A stretch of DNA of 64,000 nucleotides from Acuticoccus sp965213555 (lineage in GTDB: Bacteria; Pseudomonadota; Alphaproteobacteria; Rhizobiales; Amorphaceae). This document shows, piece after piece, positions 10,112 through 18,491 of this stretch; within the stretch, counting starts at the first letter, position 1; every line of letters starts with the position of its first letter. Under the pieces are notes generated by a model. It was not told the DNA's origin. It made no database searches and worked only from the letters and a program-made list of their open reading frames with translations. The stretch is taken from NCBI RefSeq assembly GCF_965213555.1, contig NZ_OZ243890.1, forward strand, positions 2,232,001 to 2,296,000. The letters run 5' to 3'. The translations under genes were made by a program, and so were the position numbers.

Positions 10112-10920
10112 GCGACGACCCTCGCGGTCCTGACGCCCTCGGCGAGGCTCCCGACGAAGGCCCGCACGGCCTCCGCCGCCTCCTGCGGCGACGCCTTGGA
10201 GATGGTGTCGACGATCGCCGATCCCACCACCACCGCGTCCGCGACCGCCGCGATCTCGGCGGCCTGCTCGGGCGTCTTGACCCCGAAGCCGACGGCGATG
10301 GGGAGCGCCGTCGCTGCGCGCAGCCGCTCCACGGCGTGGGCGACGTCGCCCGCGGCGGCGCTCCTCGTCCCCGTGATGCCGGCGATCGCGACGTAGTACA
10401 GGAAGCCGGAGGTGTTCGCGAGCACGGCAGGCAGGCGGCGCGCGTCCGTGGTGGGCGTCGCAAGGCGGATGAAGTCGAGGCCGGCCTCGCGGGCGGGGAC
10501 GCACAGCTCGTCGTCCTCCTCCGGCGGCAGGTCGACGACGATGAGGCCATCGACGCCGGCCTCGCGCGCCCCGTCGAGGAAGCGGTCGACGCCGTGCCGC
10601 CAGATCGGGTTGTAGTAGCCCATGAGGACGATGGGCGTCGCGTCGTCGCCCGCCCGGAAGCGCCGCACGAGGTCGAGCGTGACGGCGAGCGACCCTCCTG
10701 CGGCGAGCGCCCGGCGCGCCGCGGCCTGGATCGCCGGCCCGTCCGCCATGGGGTCGGTGAACGGCATGCCGAGCTCGATGACGTCCGCCCCCGCCCCCGG
10801 CAGCGCCGCGAGGATCGCCTCCGACGTCGCGATGTCGGGGTCGGCCGCCATCACGTAGGTGACGAGCCCGGCGCGGCCATCGCGGCGCAGCGCGGCGAAC
10901 CGATCGCCAAGGCGGCTCAT
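10108..10920 (-). CDS. trpA: Tryptophan synthase alpha subunit
   Basis: TrpA cleaves indole-3-glycerol phosphate to indole and glyceraldehyde 3-phosphate. The 270-residue TIM barrel shows the catalytic E49 (VIELGMPFTDPMADGP) and D60, the loop VDLPPEEDDEL, and the phosphate-binding GFGVKTPEQA and VVGSAIVD segments. It starts at an ATG 15 bases after trpB and overlaps accD by 4 bases, so trpB-trpA-accD looks translationally coupled. Confidence 0.97.
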   Translation of the reverse strand: MSRLGDRFAALRRDGRAGLVTYVMAADPDIATSEAILAALPGAGADVIELGMPFTDPMADGPAIQAAARRALAAGGSLAVTLDLVRRFRAGDDATPIVLMGYYNPIWRHGVDRFLDGAREAGVDGLIVVDLPPEEDDELCVPAREAGLDFIRLATPTTDARRLPAVLANTSGFLYYVAIAGITGTRSAAAGDVAHAVERLRAATALPIAVGFGVKTPEQAAEIAAVADAVVVGSAIVDTISKASPQEAAEAVRAFVGSLAEGVRTARVVA

Positions 10921-10935
10921 GCCGGCGGCCTCGCG

Positions 10936-12168
10936 TCAGTTCGCACGGTGCCGCGCGCCGCGTGAGTCGAGCGCCTTCGCCACGGTGTGGACGTCCTTGT
11001 CGCCGCGGCCGCACAGGTTCATGAGCACGATGGCGTCGCGCGCCATGCGCGGCGCGACGTCGGCGACGTGGGCGAGGGCGTGGGCCGGCTCCAGCGCGGG
11101 GAGGATGCCCTCGGTGCGGGCGAGGAGCTGGAACGCGTCGAGCGCCGCCTCGTCGCCCACGGGCACGTAGCTGACGCGGCCGGTCTCCTTCAGCCACGCG
11201 TGCTCCGGGCCGATGCCGGGGTAGTCGAGGCCCGCGGAGATCGAGTGGCCCTCGAGGATCTGCCCGTCGTCGTCCTGAAGCAGGTAGGTGCGGTTGCCGT
11301 GAAGGACCCCGGGCGCGCCGGCGGTCAGCGAGGCGCAGTGCTTGGTGCCGGACAGGCCCTCGCCGGCCGCCTCGACGCCGGTGATCGCGACGTCCGGATC
11401 GTCAAGGAAGGGGTGGAACAGGCCGATGGCGTTGGAGCCTCCGCCGACGGCCGCCACCAGCAGGTCGGGCAGGCGACCCGTCATCTCCTGGACCTGCGCC
11501 CGCGCCTCGGTGCCGATGACGGACTGGAAGTCGCGCACCATCGCCGGGTAGGGGTGCGGGCCCGCCGCCGTCCCGATGAGGTAGTACGTGTCCTCGACGT
11601 TGGCGACCCAGTCCCGCAGGGCCTCGTTCATCGCGTCCTTCAACGTGCCTGCCCCGGCCGTCACCGGGATGACCTCGGCGCCGAGGAGCTTCATGCGGAA
11701 CACGTTGGGTGCCTGACGCTCCACGTCCTTGGCGCCCATGTAGACGACGCACGGCAGGCCGAAGCGGGCGCACACGGTGGCGGTCGCGACGCCGTGTTGG
11801 CCCGCGCCGGTCTCGGCGATGATGCGCGTCTTGCCCATGCGGCGGGCGAGCAGGATCTGGCCGACGCAGTTGTTGATCTTGTGGCTGCCGGTGTGGTTGA
11901 GCTCGTCGCGCTTCATGTAGATGCGGGCGCCGCCGAGCTCCCCGGTCAGCCGCTCCGCGAAGTACAGCGGAGACGGACGGCCGACGTAGCCCCGGCCGAG
12001 CTCGGCGAGCTCGGCGGCGAACGCCGGGTCCTGCCGCGCCTCGCCCCACGCGGCCTCGAGGTCGAGGATGAGGGGCATCAGCGTCTCGGCGACGAAGCGG
12101 CCGCCGAAGATGCCGAAGCGGCCGCGCTCGTCCGGCCCGCTGCGGTAGGTGTTGGGGCGTTCGCTCAC
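10936..12168 (-). CDS. trpB: Tryptophan synthase beta subunit
   Basis: TrpB condenses indole with serine using pyridoxal phosphate. The 410-residue protein carries the PLP lysine K97 in NHTGSHKINN, the GAGQHGVATA motif and the phosphate-cradle VGGGSNAIG, with GLDYPGIGPEHAWL and NLCGRGDKD near the C-terminus. The start codon is GTG at 12168. It lies three bases after the small ORF that separates it from trpF and 15 bases before trpA. Confidence 0.97.
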   Translation of the reverse strand: MSERPNTYRSGPDERGRFGIFGGRFVAETLMPLILDLEAAWGEARQDPAFAAELAELGRGYVGRPSPLYFAERLTGELGGARIYMKRDELNHTGSHKINNCVGQILLARRMGKTRIIAETGAGQHGVATATVCARFGLPCVVYMGAKDVERQAPNVFRMKLLGAEVIPVTAGAGTLKDAMNEALRDWVANVEDTYYLIGTAAGPHPYPAMVRDFQSVIGTEARAQVQEMTGRLPDLLVAAVGGGSNAIGLFHPFLDDPDVAITGVEAAGEGLSGTKHCASLTAGAPGVLHGNRTYLLQDDDGQILEGHSISAGLDYPGIGPEHAWLKETGRVSYVPVGDEAALDAFQLLARTEGILPALEPAHALAHVADVAPRMARDAIVLMNLCGRGDKDVHTVAKALDSRGARHRAN

Positions 12169-12171
12169 GAT

Positions 12172-12450
12172 CTACCCATCGACCCCGGTTGGTGTGGCTG
12201 CCGCAATGGCCTCGCCCTCGCGCCGCACGCTGGCGATGAACTCATGGGCGAAGTCGGACTTGTCGTCGCCCCGCAGGCACGTCGCGGATCGGACGATGAT
12301 CCAGCCGTTCCCGAAGATCGTGTTCGCCGGCAGCAACGGCTTGTAGCGCCCGACCCCGGCCAAGTCGACGGTGGGCCAGGAGCGCGCGCCGAACTGCTCG
12401 GACCGCGGCTCGACCTCGACCCTTGCACGGGCCGGATCGCAGGGGCGCAC
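12172..12450 (-). CDS. Small hypothetical protein between trpF and trpB, possibly frameshifted
   Basis: I do not recognise this product. The reading frame shows normal GC-rich third positions and reads like protein (KPLLPANTIFGNGWIIVRSA, DKSDFAHEFIASVRREGEA), giving 92 residues from the GTG at 12450. That start has no ribosome-binding site. In another frame, an ATG at 12491 sits behind a strong GGGAGG and encodes a signal-peptide-like start (MGARGCLTFPLLLVCAPAI) before turning into Ser/Arg/Pro-rich noise. The natural gene may therefore begin at 12491 and switch frame by -1 near 12440. This would be a one-base deletion, a sequencing error or programmed slippage. It fits exactly between trpF and trpB. 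Confidence 0.55.
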   Translation of the reverse strand: MRPCDPARARVEVEPRSEQFGARSWPTVDLAGVGRYKPLLPANTIFGNGWIIVRSATCLRGDDKSDFAHEFIASVRREGEAIAAATPTGVDG

Positions 12451-12469
12451 ACCAGCAGAAGCGGGAAGG

Positions 12470-13123
12470 TCAGACAGCCTCGAGCGCCCATTCGCTTCCT
12501 CCCGCGGTCTCGCCCTTCGCGCGCGCGACGAAGGCCGCGATCAGTCGAGGGTCCTTGCGGCCGTGCGCCTCGACGCCGGACGAGACGTCCACCGCGTAGG
12601 GGCGCCTTGCACGGACGGCCTCGCCGACGTTCTGCGGCGTCAGCCCCCCGGACAGCATGTAGTGCGACGGCGCCGCGTCGAGGATGCTCCAGTCGAAGGG
12701 GACGCCGTGTCCGCCCGGGCGGTCGGCCCCCTTCGGCGGTCGTGCATCGAACACGGCGAGCGCGTCATAGGATGCGCTCGCTGCAAGGTCGCTTCGGCTC
12801 GCGACGCCGAGAGCCTTCGCGATCGGCAGGCCGTACCGCGCGGCGAGCTCGCTGCCGCGCTCCGGCGTCTCTGAGCCGTGGAGCTGCAGCGCGCCGGGCT
12901 GCACCTGGTGGACAAAGGCGTCGAGCGTCGCGTCGTCCGCGTCGACGACGAGGGCGACGACGAGCGCCGACCCGGCCGCCGACGCGACGTGCGCCGCAGC
13001 CGCCACATCGAGGTGGCGTGGGCTGTGCGGGAAGTGGACCACGCCGATCATGTCGGCCCCGGCCACGTCGGCGGCCGCGGCGTGGGCGGGCTCGCAGATG
13101 CCGCAGACCTTCACGTATGGCAC
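12470..13123 (-). CDS. trpF: Phosphoribosylanthranilate isomerase
   Basis: TrpF performs the Amadori rearrangement of phosphoribosylanthranilate in tryptophan synthesis. The TIM barrel begins with VKVCGICEPAHA, which holds the catalytic cysteine, and continues with MIGVVHFPHSPRH, VQPGALQLHGSETPE, PFDWSIL, LSGGLTPQNV and the phosphate-binding AVDVSSGVEAHGRKDP. I chose the GTG at 13123 because the product then starts MPYVKVCGI as in the family (217 residues). A GTG at 13165 overlaps the fabI stop by four bases (GTGA) and would add 14 residues. Neither start has a clear ribosome-binding site, so coupling to fabI is likely. Confidence 0.92.
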   Translation of the reverse strand: MPYVKVCGICEPAHAAAADVAGADMIGVVHFPHSPRHLDVAAAAHVASAAGSALVVALVVDADDATLDAFVHQVQPGALQLHGSETPERGSELAARYGLPIAKALGVASRSDLAASASYDALAVFDARPPKGADRPGGHGVPFDWSILDAAPSHYMLSGGLTPQNVGEAVRARRPYAVDVSSGVEAHGRKDPRLIAAFVARAKGETAGGSEWALEAV

Positions 13124-13161
13124 GGCGCGTCGGGGCGGCCAGCCGGCGGGCGGGAAGCCGC

Positions 13162-14037
13162 TCACGATCGCGAAGCGAGCATGCTGGGCGCCTCCGACTC
13201 CACCTTCTCCTCGATGATCTCGCGGCGCTCCTCCGCGCGCAGCTCGTCCAGCTTGGGCATCGAGACGATGTTGAAGCCCGAATCCACGTAGTGCACCTCG
13301 CCGGTGACCCCCGAGGCGTAGTTCGACAACAGGTACGCGGCCGAGCGGCCGATCTCGTCGATGGCGACGGTGCGCTCGAGCGGCGAGTGCTTGCGCTGGT
13401 AGTTGAACATCAGCCGCGCGTCGGTGACCCCGGCGCCCGCGAGGGTGCGCACCGGACCGGCGGAGATCGCGTTGACGCGGACGCCCGCAGCGCCGAAGTC
13501 CGCCGCGAGGTAGCGCACGGACGCCTCGAGCGCCGCCTTGGCGACCCCCATGACGTTGTAGTTCGGCATGACCTTCACCGAACCGCCGTAGGTCAGCGTG
13601 AGCATCGCGCCACTGGGTCCCATCAACGACGCGGCACGGCGCGCCGCCTCGGTGAACGAGAAGCAGGAGATCACCATCGTGCGGACGAAGTTGTCCCGCG
13701 TGGTGTCCGCGTAGCGGCCCTTCAGCTCGTTCCTGTCGGAGAACGCGACGGCGTGGACGAAGAAGTCGATGGTCCCGAACGCCCGTGCAGCGGCGTCGAA
13801 GACGCGGTCCACCGAGGCAGGGTCCTCGACGTCGCACTGCTCGAGGAAGGCGGCCTCGACCTTGTCGGCGAGGGGGCGCACGCGGCGGCCGAACTGGTCG
13901 TTCTGATAGGTGAGGCCGATCTGCGCGCCCTCGGCGGCGAGCGCCTGGGTGATGCCCCACGCGATGGAGTGATCGTTGGCAACGCCCATGACGACGCCGC
14001 GGCGGCCGACCATGAGGCCTTGCGGCTCACCCGTCAT
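13162..14037 (-). CDS. fabI: Enoyl-[acyl-carrier-protein] reductase, FabI type
   Basis: FabI performs the last reduction of each fatty-acid elongation cycle with NADH. The 291-residue SDR-fold protein has the FabI-specific nucleotide motif GVANDHSIAWGI, the segment HAVAFSDRNELKGRY, and the active-site Y150, Y160 and K167 (Tyr-x6-Lys). The C-terminal tail is longer and acidic (EERREIIEEKVESEAP). The start overlaps fabB by 11 bases. The fabA-fabB-fabI order is common near irr, whereas direct fusion of this run to trpF is less usual. Confidence 0.95.
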   Translation of the reverse strand: MTGEPQGLMVGRRGVVMGVANDHSIAWGITQALAAEGAQIGLTYQNDQFGRRVRPLADKVEAAFLEQCDVEDPASVDRVFDAAARAFGTIDFFVHAVAFSDRNELKGRYADTTRDNFVRTMVISCFSFTEAARRAASLMGPSGAMLTLTYGGSVKVMPNYNVMGVAKAALEASVRYLAADFGAAGVRVNAISAGPVRTLAGAGVTDARLMFNYQRKHSPLERTVAIDEIGRSAAYLLSNYASGVTGEVHYVDSGFNIVSMPKLDELRAEERREIIEEKVESEAPSMLASRS

Positions 14038-15247
14038 AGCGCGCGATCACGAGCGACGCGTTGGTGCCGCCGAAGCCGAAGCCGTTGGACAGGACGGTCT
14101 CGAGCATCGCGTCGTCGCGGCGTTCGCGAACGATCGGCAAGTCGTCGAACACCGGGTCCAGCTCGTCGATGTGCGCGGAGGCGGCAATGAAGCCGGACCG
14201 CATCATGAGGAGCGAGTAGATCGCCTCGTGCACCCCCGCCGCGCCAAGCGAGTGCCCCGAAAGGCTCTTGGTGGCGGAGATCGGAGGCACGCGCTCGCCG
14301 AACACCTGCCTGATGGCCTGCATCTCCTTCTCATCGCCGATGGGCGTCGAGGTGGCGTGCGGGTTGATGTAGTCGATCGTCCGCTCGCCGCAGTCGGCCA
14401 GCGCGAGGCGCATGCAGCGTGCGGCGCCCTCGCCGTTGGGCTGCACCATGTCGTGCCCGTCGGAGGTGGCGGCGTAGCCGATGACCTCGCCGACGATGTT
14501 GGCGCCGCGGGCCCGCGCGTGCTCGAGCTCCTCCATCACGAGGACGCCCGCGCCCCCTGCGATGACGAAGCCGTCGCGGCCCTTGTCGAACGCGCGGGAG
14601 GCGACCTCGGGCGTGTCGTTGTAGTGCGTCGACATCGCGCCCATGGCGTCGAACAGGACCGACAGCGTCCAGTCGAGCTCCTCGCAGCCGCCGGCGAACA
14701 CGACGTCCTGCTTGCCGAGCTGGATCTGCTCGGTGGCGTTGCCGATGCAGATGTTGGTGGTCGCACAGGCTGCGGAGATCGAGTAGTTGACGCCCTTGAT
14801 CTTGAAGTGCGTCCCGAGCGTCGCCGAGGCGGTGGAGCACATCGCCTTCGGCACCGCGAACGGACCGACGCGCTTGGCACCCTTCTCGCGCGCGGTGTCG
14901 GCGGCATCGACGATGGCGCGGGTGGAGGGACCGCCCGACCCCATGACGAGGCCCGTGCGCTCGTTGGAGACCTCGTGCGGCTCGAGCCCGGAGTCGCGAA
15001 TGGCCTGATCCATCGCCATGTGGTTCCACGCCGTGCCGCCGCCGTGGAAGCGCATGGCACGTCGGTCGACGGCCTCGGCGGCGTCCGCCGACGGCGCCCC
15101 GTGGACCTGGCAGCGCAGGCCGTGCTGCACGTAGTCCTCGGCACGCACGATCCCGGAGCGGCCCTCGCGCAACGATGCCGTCACCTCCTGCGTGGAGCCG
15201 CCGAGGGGGGACACGATGCCCATTCCAGTGATGACCACCCGTCTCAT
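14027..15247 (-). CDS. fabB: Beta-ketoacyl-ACP synthase I
   Basis: FabB condenses malonyl-ACP with acyl-ACP, including the unsaturated intermediates made by FabA. The 406-residue thiolase-fold protein has the catalytic triad C161 (ISAACATTN), H297 (NPHATSTPIGD) and H332 (SLSGHSLGAAG), and the glycine-rich C-terminal NGFGFGGTNASLV. It starts with ATG and MRRVVITGMGIVSPLG. It follows fabA by 60 bases and overlaps fabI, as expected for the anaerobic unsaturated fatty-acid pathway. Confidence 0.96.
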   Translation of the reverse strand: MRRVVITGMGIVSPLGGSTQEVTASLREGRSGIVRAEDYVQHGLRCQVHGAPSADAAEAVDRRAMRFHGGGTAWNHMAMDQAIRDSGLEPHEVSNERTGLVMGSGGPSTRAIVDAADTAREKGAKRVGPFAVPKAMCSTASATLGTHFKIKGVNYSISAACATTNICIGNATEQIQLGKQDVVFAGGCEELDWTLSVLFDAMGAMSTHYNDTPEVASRAFDKGRDGFVIAGGAGVLVMEELEHARARGANIVGEVIGYAATSDGHDMVQPNGEGAARCMRLALADCGERTIDYINPHATSTPIGDEKEMQAIRQVFGERVPPISATKSLSGHSLGAAGVHEAIYSLLMMRSGFIAASAHIDELDPVFDDLPIVRERRDDAMLETVLSNGFGFGGTNASLVIARYDG

Positions 15248-15307
15248 GCGCGCTCCTTCACTTCGCGGGCGGGACGGCGCATCCCGGCGCGTGCGCCGCT
15301 GGACGTC

Positions 15308-15838
15308 TCATCCGCCGGCAGCCTGCGCCGCGTCCTTGAACAGTCCGACCCGCAGGTCCTCGGCCTTGTAGATGGCTTCGCCGTCCGCCTTCAACCAGCC
15401 GTCGCCGATGCCGAGCGTCAGCTTGGTACGCATGACACGCTTCAGGTCGATGCCGTACTCGACCCGCTTCACCGTAGGCAGCACCTGCCCCGCGAGGCGG
15501 ATCGCCCCGACGCCGATCGCCCGCCCGCGACCCTCGCCGCCCACCCAGCCCAGGAAGAAGCCCAGCATCTGCCACAGCGCGTCGAGGCCGAGGCAGCCGG
15601 GCATCACGGGATCACCGCGGAAGTGACAGGCGAAGAACCAAAGGTCCTCCCGCACGTCGAGTTCGGCGCGGATCTCGCCCTTGCCGTGGGCACCGCCGTC
15701 CTCGGCGATGTGGCTGATCCGGTCGAACATCAGCATCGGCGGCAGCGGGAGCTGGGGGTTGCCCGCGCCGAACAGCTCGCCCCGACCGCACGCGAGAAGG
15801 TCCTCGTACTCGTACCGCGACCGCGTCGTTTGCCTCAT
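15308..15838 (-). CDS. fabA: 3-hydroxydecanoyl-ACP dehydratase/isomerase
   Basis: FabA dehydrates 3-hydroxydecanoyl-ACP and isomerises the product, starting unsaturated fatty-acid synthesis. The 176-residue hot-dog protein has the active-site H72 (ACHFRGDPVMPG) and D86 (LGLDALWQ) and ends in GDGWLKADGEAIYKAEDLRVGLF. I chose the ATG at 15838 (MRQTTRSRYEYEDLLACGRGEL) by family alignment; the open frame reaches 15973 but the extra residues are low-complexity. It heads the minus-strand fab-trp-accD-folC run and is divergent from irr. Confidence 0.96.
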   Translation of the reverse strand: MRQTTRSRYEYEDLLACGRGELFGAGNPQLPLPPMLMFDRISHIAEDGGAHGKGEIRAELDVREDLWFFACHFRGDPVMPGCLGLDALWQMLGFFLGWVGGEGRGRAIGVGAIRLAGQVLPTVKRVEYGIDLKRVMRTKLTLGIGDGWLKADGEAIYKAEDLRVGLFKDAAQAAGG

Positions 15839-16154
15839 CGTCTGCGCTCGTCCTCCGATCCGGCCGCCCGCGCTGCCGGTCGCCTCGCTCGCCGCACCGG
15901 CCGTCCCGTCGGACCCTTCGTGGCAGGCGGATGCCATATGTCGAGGGCGCGCGCCAGCTTGCGTTGGCGTCATCGCGGCACGAACGAGGTTGCCGCCCGC
16001 CCGTTATCGCCCAACCGCCCGCGGTGGCAAGCGTCGAAGGTCGGCGACGTTGATCTGCACGGATCGTCCGGCTATATGCGATTGAGCGACCTCGCGACGC
16101 GCGAGGCCGTGCGGGCGACGTGGAACGGGTCAAGGACGGGGTCTGGGCTGAGCG
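15839..16154. promoter_or_regulatory. Divergent fabA/irr intergenic region
   Basis: This 316-base gap separates the divergent fabA and irr genes and contains no convincing gene. It holds a good promoter-like element for irr (16050-16078, listed separately). I see no clear -35/-10 pair for fabA. No obvious iron-control element (ICE) was recognised by eye. Confidence 0.6.
16050..16078 (+). promoter_or_regulatory. Putative sigma-70-type promoter of irr
   Basis: TTGATC at 16050-16055 and TATATG at 16073-16078 are separated by 17 bases, a near-consensus housekeeping spacing. The element is 77 bases upstream of the irr start in an otherwise very GC-rich gap. This is read from sequence only. Confidence 0.5.
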
Positions 16155-16616
16155 ATGGCAGTCTTCTTCTCGCGAGCGACGACGGACGGCGCCACCGGCG
16201 CGGACACGATCGCCGCCACCAACATCCGCGAGATGCTGAAGGACGCCGGTCTGCGCCCGACGCGCCAGAGGATGGCGCTCGGCGGCATCCTGTTTGCGCG
16301 CGGACATCGGCACATCTCAGCCGAGGGACTGCACGAGGAGGCGATCGTGGCGAAGGTGCCGGTGTCACTCGCCACCGTCTACAACACGCTGCACCAGTTC
16401 ACCGAGGTGGGCCTCCTGCGCGAGATCGCGGTGGACGGCACCAAGACCTACTTCGACACCAACACCGACGATCACCATCACTTCTTCGACGAGACGACCG
16501 GCGACGTCACCGACATCCCGCAGGCGTCGCTCTCCCTCAGCCGGGTGCCGGAGGCGCCGGACGGGATGGAGATCTCCCGCGTCGACGTCGTCGTCCGCGT
16601 GCGCCCGAAGCCCTGA
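16155..16616 (+). CDS. irr: Iron response regulator Irr (Fur family)
   Basis: Irr is the haem-responsive Fur-family repressor/activator of iron metabolism in Hyphomicrobiales and Rhodobacterales. The 153-residue protein has the winged-helix region (LRPTRQRMALGGILF, VSLATVYNTLHQF) and the Irr-type H107-H109 cluster (DDHHHFFDE) that binds haem or metal. The protein contains no cysteine, so the N-terminal haem regulatory motif (Cys-Pro) known from Bradyrhizobium Irr is absent. The start is the ATG at 16155. Divergence from fabA-fabB is a known neighbourhood for irr in related bacteria. Confidence 0.93.
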   Translation: MAVFFSRATTDGATGADTIAATNIREMLKDAGLRPTRQRMALGGILFARGHRHISAEGLHEEAIVAKVPVSLATVYNTLHQFTEVGLLREIAVDGTKTYFDTNTDDHHHFFDETTGDVTDIPQASLSLSRVPEAPDGMEISRVDVVVRVRPKP

Positions 16617-16642
16617 CCCGCTAGTCGCGGTGCGGCCTTAGC

Positions 16643-17173
16643 TCAGTCCACCGACTCCGTGGGGTAGACGCCCCAGAGCGTGCTCTGGGGCACCAGCCCC
16701 GCCCAGTCCGCGCCTTCGATGGCGCACCACGTCCCGTCGCAGCGGTTGATCCGGACCAGCACGTGCGGCTCGAGCCAGGCGGTGGGCTCCGCATCCTCCA
16801 CGGGACGATCGCGCAGCGGCACCGGGTCGCCTTGCGCCCACGGGCTCACGATCGCCGTCCGCCGGCCCGACAGGAGCGAGGCGTGGATCCAGCCCTCCTC
16901 GCCGTCGGCGTCGCGCACCCTGCGCCAGTTGTCGAACTCACGGACGATCTCCACCGGCAGACCGGACTTGGTGAACGTCCACTTGATCTTGTACGAGCGG
17001 GACGGACCCCGCCGCACGTTGACGCGCTCGGACGCGAGGCTGACGAAGCGGGGCAGCGGCAGTCCGCTCGGGCCGCGCTCGATGGGATCCGCCGCTTCGC
17101 CCGTGTGCACGCCCCCGACGGCGAGGAGGGCTGCGATCGCGCAGCGGCACATGTGCATGGTCGTGCGGTGCAT
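16643..17173 (-). CDS. Secreted SH3-domain protein
   Basis: This 176-residue protein has an N-terminal signal peptide (CAIAALLAVGGVHTGEAA). A bacterial SH3 repeat starts at about residue 40 (FVSLASERVNVRRGPSRSYK, GLPVEIVREFDNWRRVRDAD, EEGWIHASLLSGRR), followed by a second, weaker SH3-like repeat that ends in CDGTWCAIEGADWAGLVP. Such proteins are periplasmic and often bind or modify peptidoglycan, but the exact role is unknown. It converges with irr (26 bases between the genes), and its start lies 117 bases from the divergent dehydrogenase gene. Confidence 0.88.
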   Translation of the reverse strand: MHRTTMHMCRCAIAALLAVGGVHTGEAADPIERGPSGLPLPRFVSLASERVNVRRGPSRSYKIKWTFTKSGLPVEIVREFDNWRRVRDADGEEGWIHASLLSGRRTAIVSPWAQGDPVPLRDRPVEDAEPTAWLEPHVLVRINRCDGTWCAIEGADWAGLVPQSTLWGVYPTESVD

Positions 17174-17290
17174 GGTGGGACGGTCCAGCTCCCTGCGAGT
17201 GGCGCGGCGGCTCGGTGGGACCGTCGCACGCGCCGGGTTGCGCCAACGTTACCGATCTGCGAACCACGACGCCCGCGCTGGGGAGGCGCC

Positions 17291-18301
17291 ATGGCCGACA
17301 CCGTCATCGTCACCCGCAAGCTGCCTGCGCCGGTCGAGGAGCGCATGCGTGAGCTGTTCGACGTGGAGCTCAACCCCGACGACCGGCCGCGCACCCAGGC
17401 CGAGCTCGTCCAGGCGGTGCGCCGCGCGCGCGTCCTCGTGCCGACCATCACGGACCGGATCGACGCCTCCGTGCTTGCCCAGGCCGGCGACCGCCTCGGG
17501 CTCATCGCGAACTACGGCAACGGCGTCGACCACATCGCGGTGGAGGCGGCCGCCGAGCGCCGGATCGTGGTGACGAACACGCCTGGCGTCCTCACCGAGG
17601 ACACCGCCGACATGACGATGGCGCTGATCCTCGCGCTGCCGCGCCGGATCGTGGAGGGCGTGCGCATCATGGAGGAGCGCGCGTTCCCCGGCTGGTCGCC
17701 CACCTGGATGATGGGCTCGCGGGTCTGGGGCAAGCGGCTCGGCATCGTCGGCATGGGGCGCATCGGCGCCGCCGTCGCGCGGCGAGCCAAGGCGTTCGGC
17801 ATGAGCGTGCACTACCACAACCGGCGACCCGCGGCGCCGTCCATCGCCGAACCGCTCGGCGCCACGTACTGGCAGAGCCTCGACCAGATGCTGGCGCGCA
17901 TGGACTTCGTGTCCATCCACTGCCCGCAGACGCCGGCAACGTATCACCTCCTGTCGGCGCGGCGCCTGGCGCTCCTCAGACCTGAGGCGATGCTCGTCAA
18001 CATCGCCCGAGGCGACATCGTCGACGAGGCCGCGCTCATCGCCCAGCTCGAGGAAGGACGGCTCGCCGGCGCCGGGCTCGACGTCTACGCCGGGGAGCCT
18101 GCGGTGAACCCGCGCCTGTCGGCGCTGGCACGGGATGGGCGCGCGATCCTGTTGCCGCACATGGCCTCCTCCACCGTGGAGGGCCGCATCGACATGGGCG
18201 AGAAGGTCATCATCAACATCCGCACCTTCCTCGACGGACACCGCCCGCCGGACCTCGTGCTGGCCGGGCTGCCGCTCGTCCACGGCGCTGCCCGCGCGTG
18301 A
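17291..18301 (+). CDS. D-2-hydroxyacid dehydrogenase (glyoxylate reductase-like)
   Basis: This 336-residue NAD(P)-dependent D-isomer-specific 2-hydroxyacid dehydrogenase has the Rossmann motif GIVGMGRIG (about 151-159), the substrate-loop YGNGVDHI, and the catalytic R240 (VNIARG), E269 (YAGEP) and H290 (LLPHMASST). The sequence is closest in style to the glyoxylate/hydroxypyruvate reductases of alphaproteobacteria, but the substrate is not certain. The ATG at 17291 follows GGGAGG directly. The open frame extends upstream without homology. Confidence 0.92.
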   Translation: MADTVIVTRKLPAPVEERMRELFDVELNPDDRPRTQAELVQAVRRARVLVPTITDRIDASVLAQAGDRLGLIANYGNGVDHIAVEAAAERRIVVTNTPGVLTEDTADMTMALILALPRRIVEGVRIMEERAFPGWSPTWMMGSRVWGKRLGIVGMGRIGAAVARRAKAFGMSVHYHNRRPAAPSIAEPLGATYWQSLDQMLARMDFVSIHCPQTPATYHLLSARRLALLRPEAMLVNIARGDIVDEAALIAQLEEGRLAGAGLDVYAGEPAVNPRLSALARDGRAILLPHMASSTVEGRIDMGEKVIINIRTFLDGHRPPDLVLAGLPLVHGAARA

Positions 18302-18403
18302 GGTTGCGCGACGCTAGGCGGTCGTCGCCAAGGGTGCGTTGCGCCGCGACGCGTGCCGGCCTAGGAGGTGGGTGGCCGCACGCGCCGCCGAGGCCGGCGC
18401 GGC

Positions 18404-18463
18404 CGGTCCGAAGGACCGCGTCGTTCGTCGCCGCGATCCAGGGTGCGGAGCGACCCGCTCCGC
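18404..18463 (+). other. Two GC-rich hairpins between the dehydrogenase and the lipoprotein gene
   Basis: Two perfect inverted repeats are present: CGGTCC-GAA-GGACCG at 18404-18418 and GCGGAGCG-ACC-CGCTCCGC at 18445-18463. The second lies 28 bases upstream of the start chosen for the lipoprotein. Neither is followed by a T-run. They could be a factor-independent-like stop for the upstream gene or a structured leader. Confidence 0.35.
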
Positions 18464-18491
18464 CTCGTCCTGCGTTCCAAGGATGTCGCCT

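Noticed and set aside
10987..14190. Open frame of over 1000 codons on the plus strand, opposite trpB-trpF-fabI
   Set aside because: It is antisense to well-supported genes. Its composition (Arg, Ala, Gly, Val, Asp rich, no motifs) is what high GC produces.
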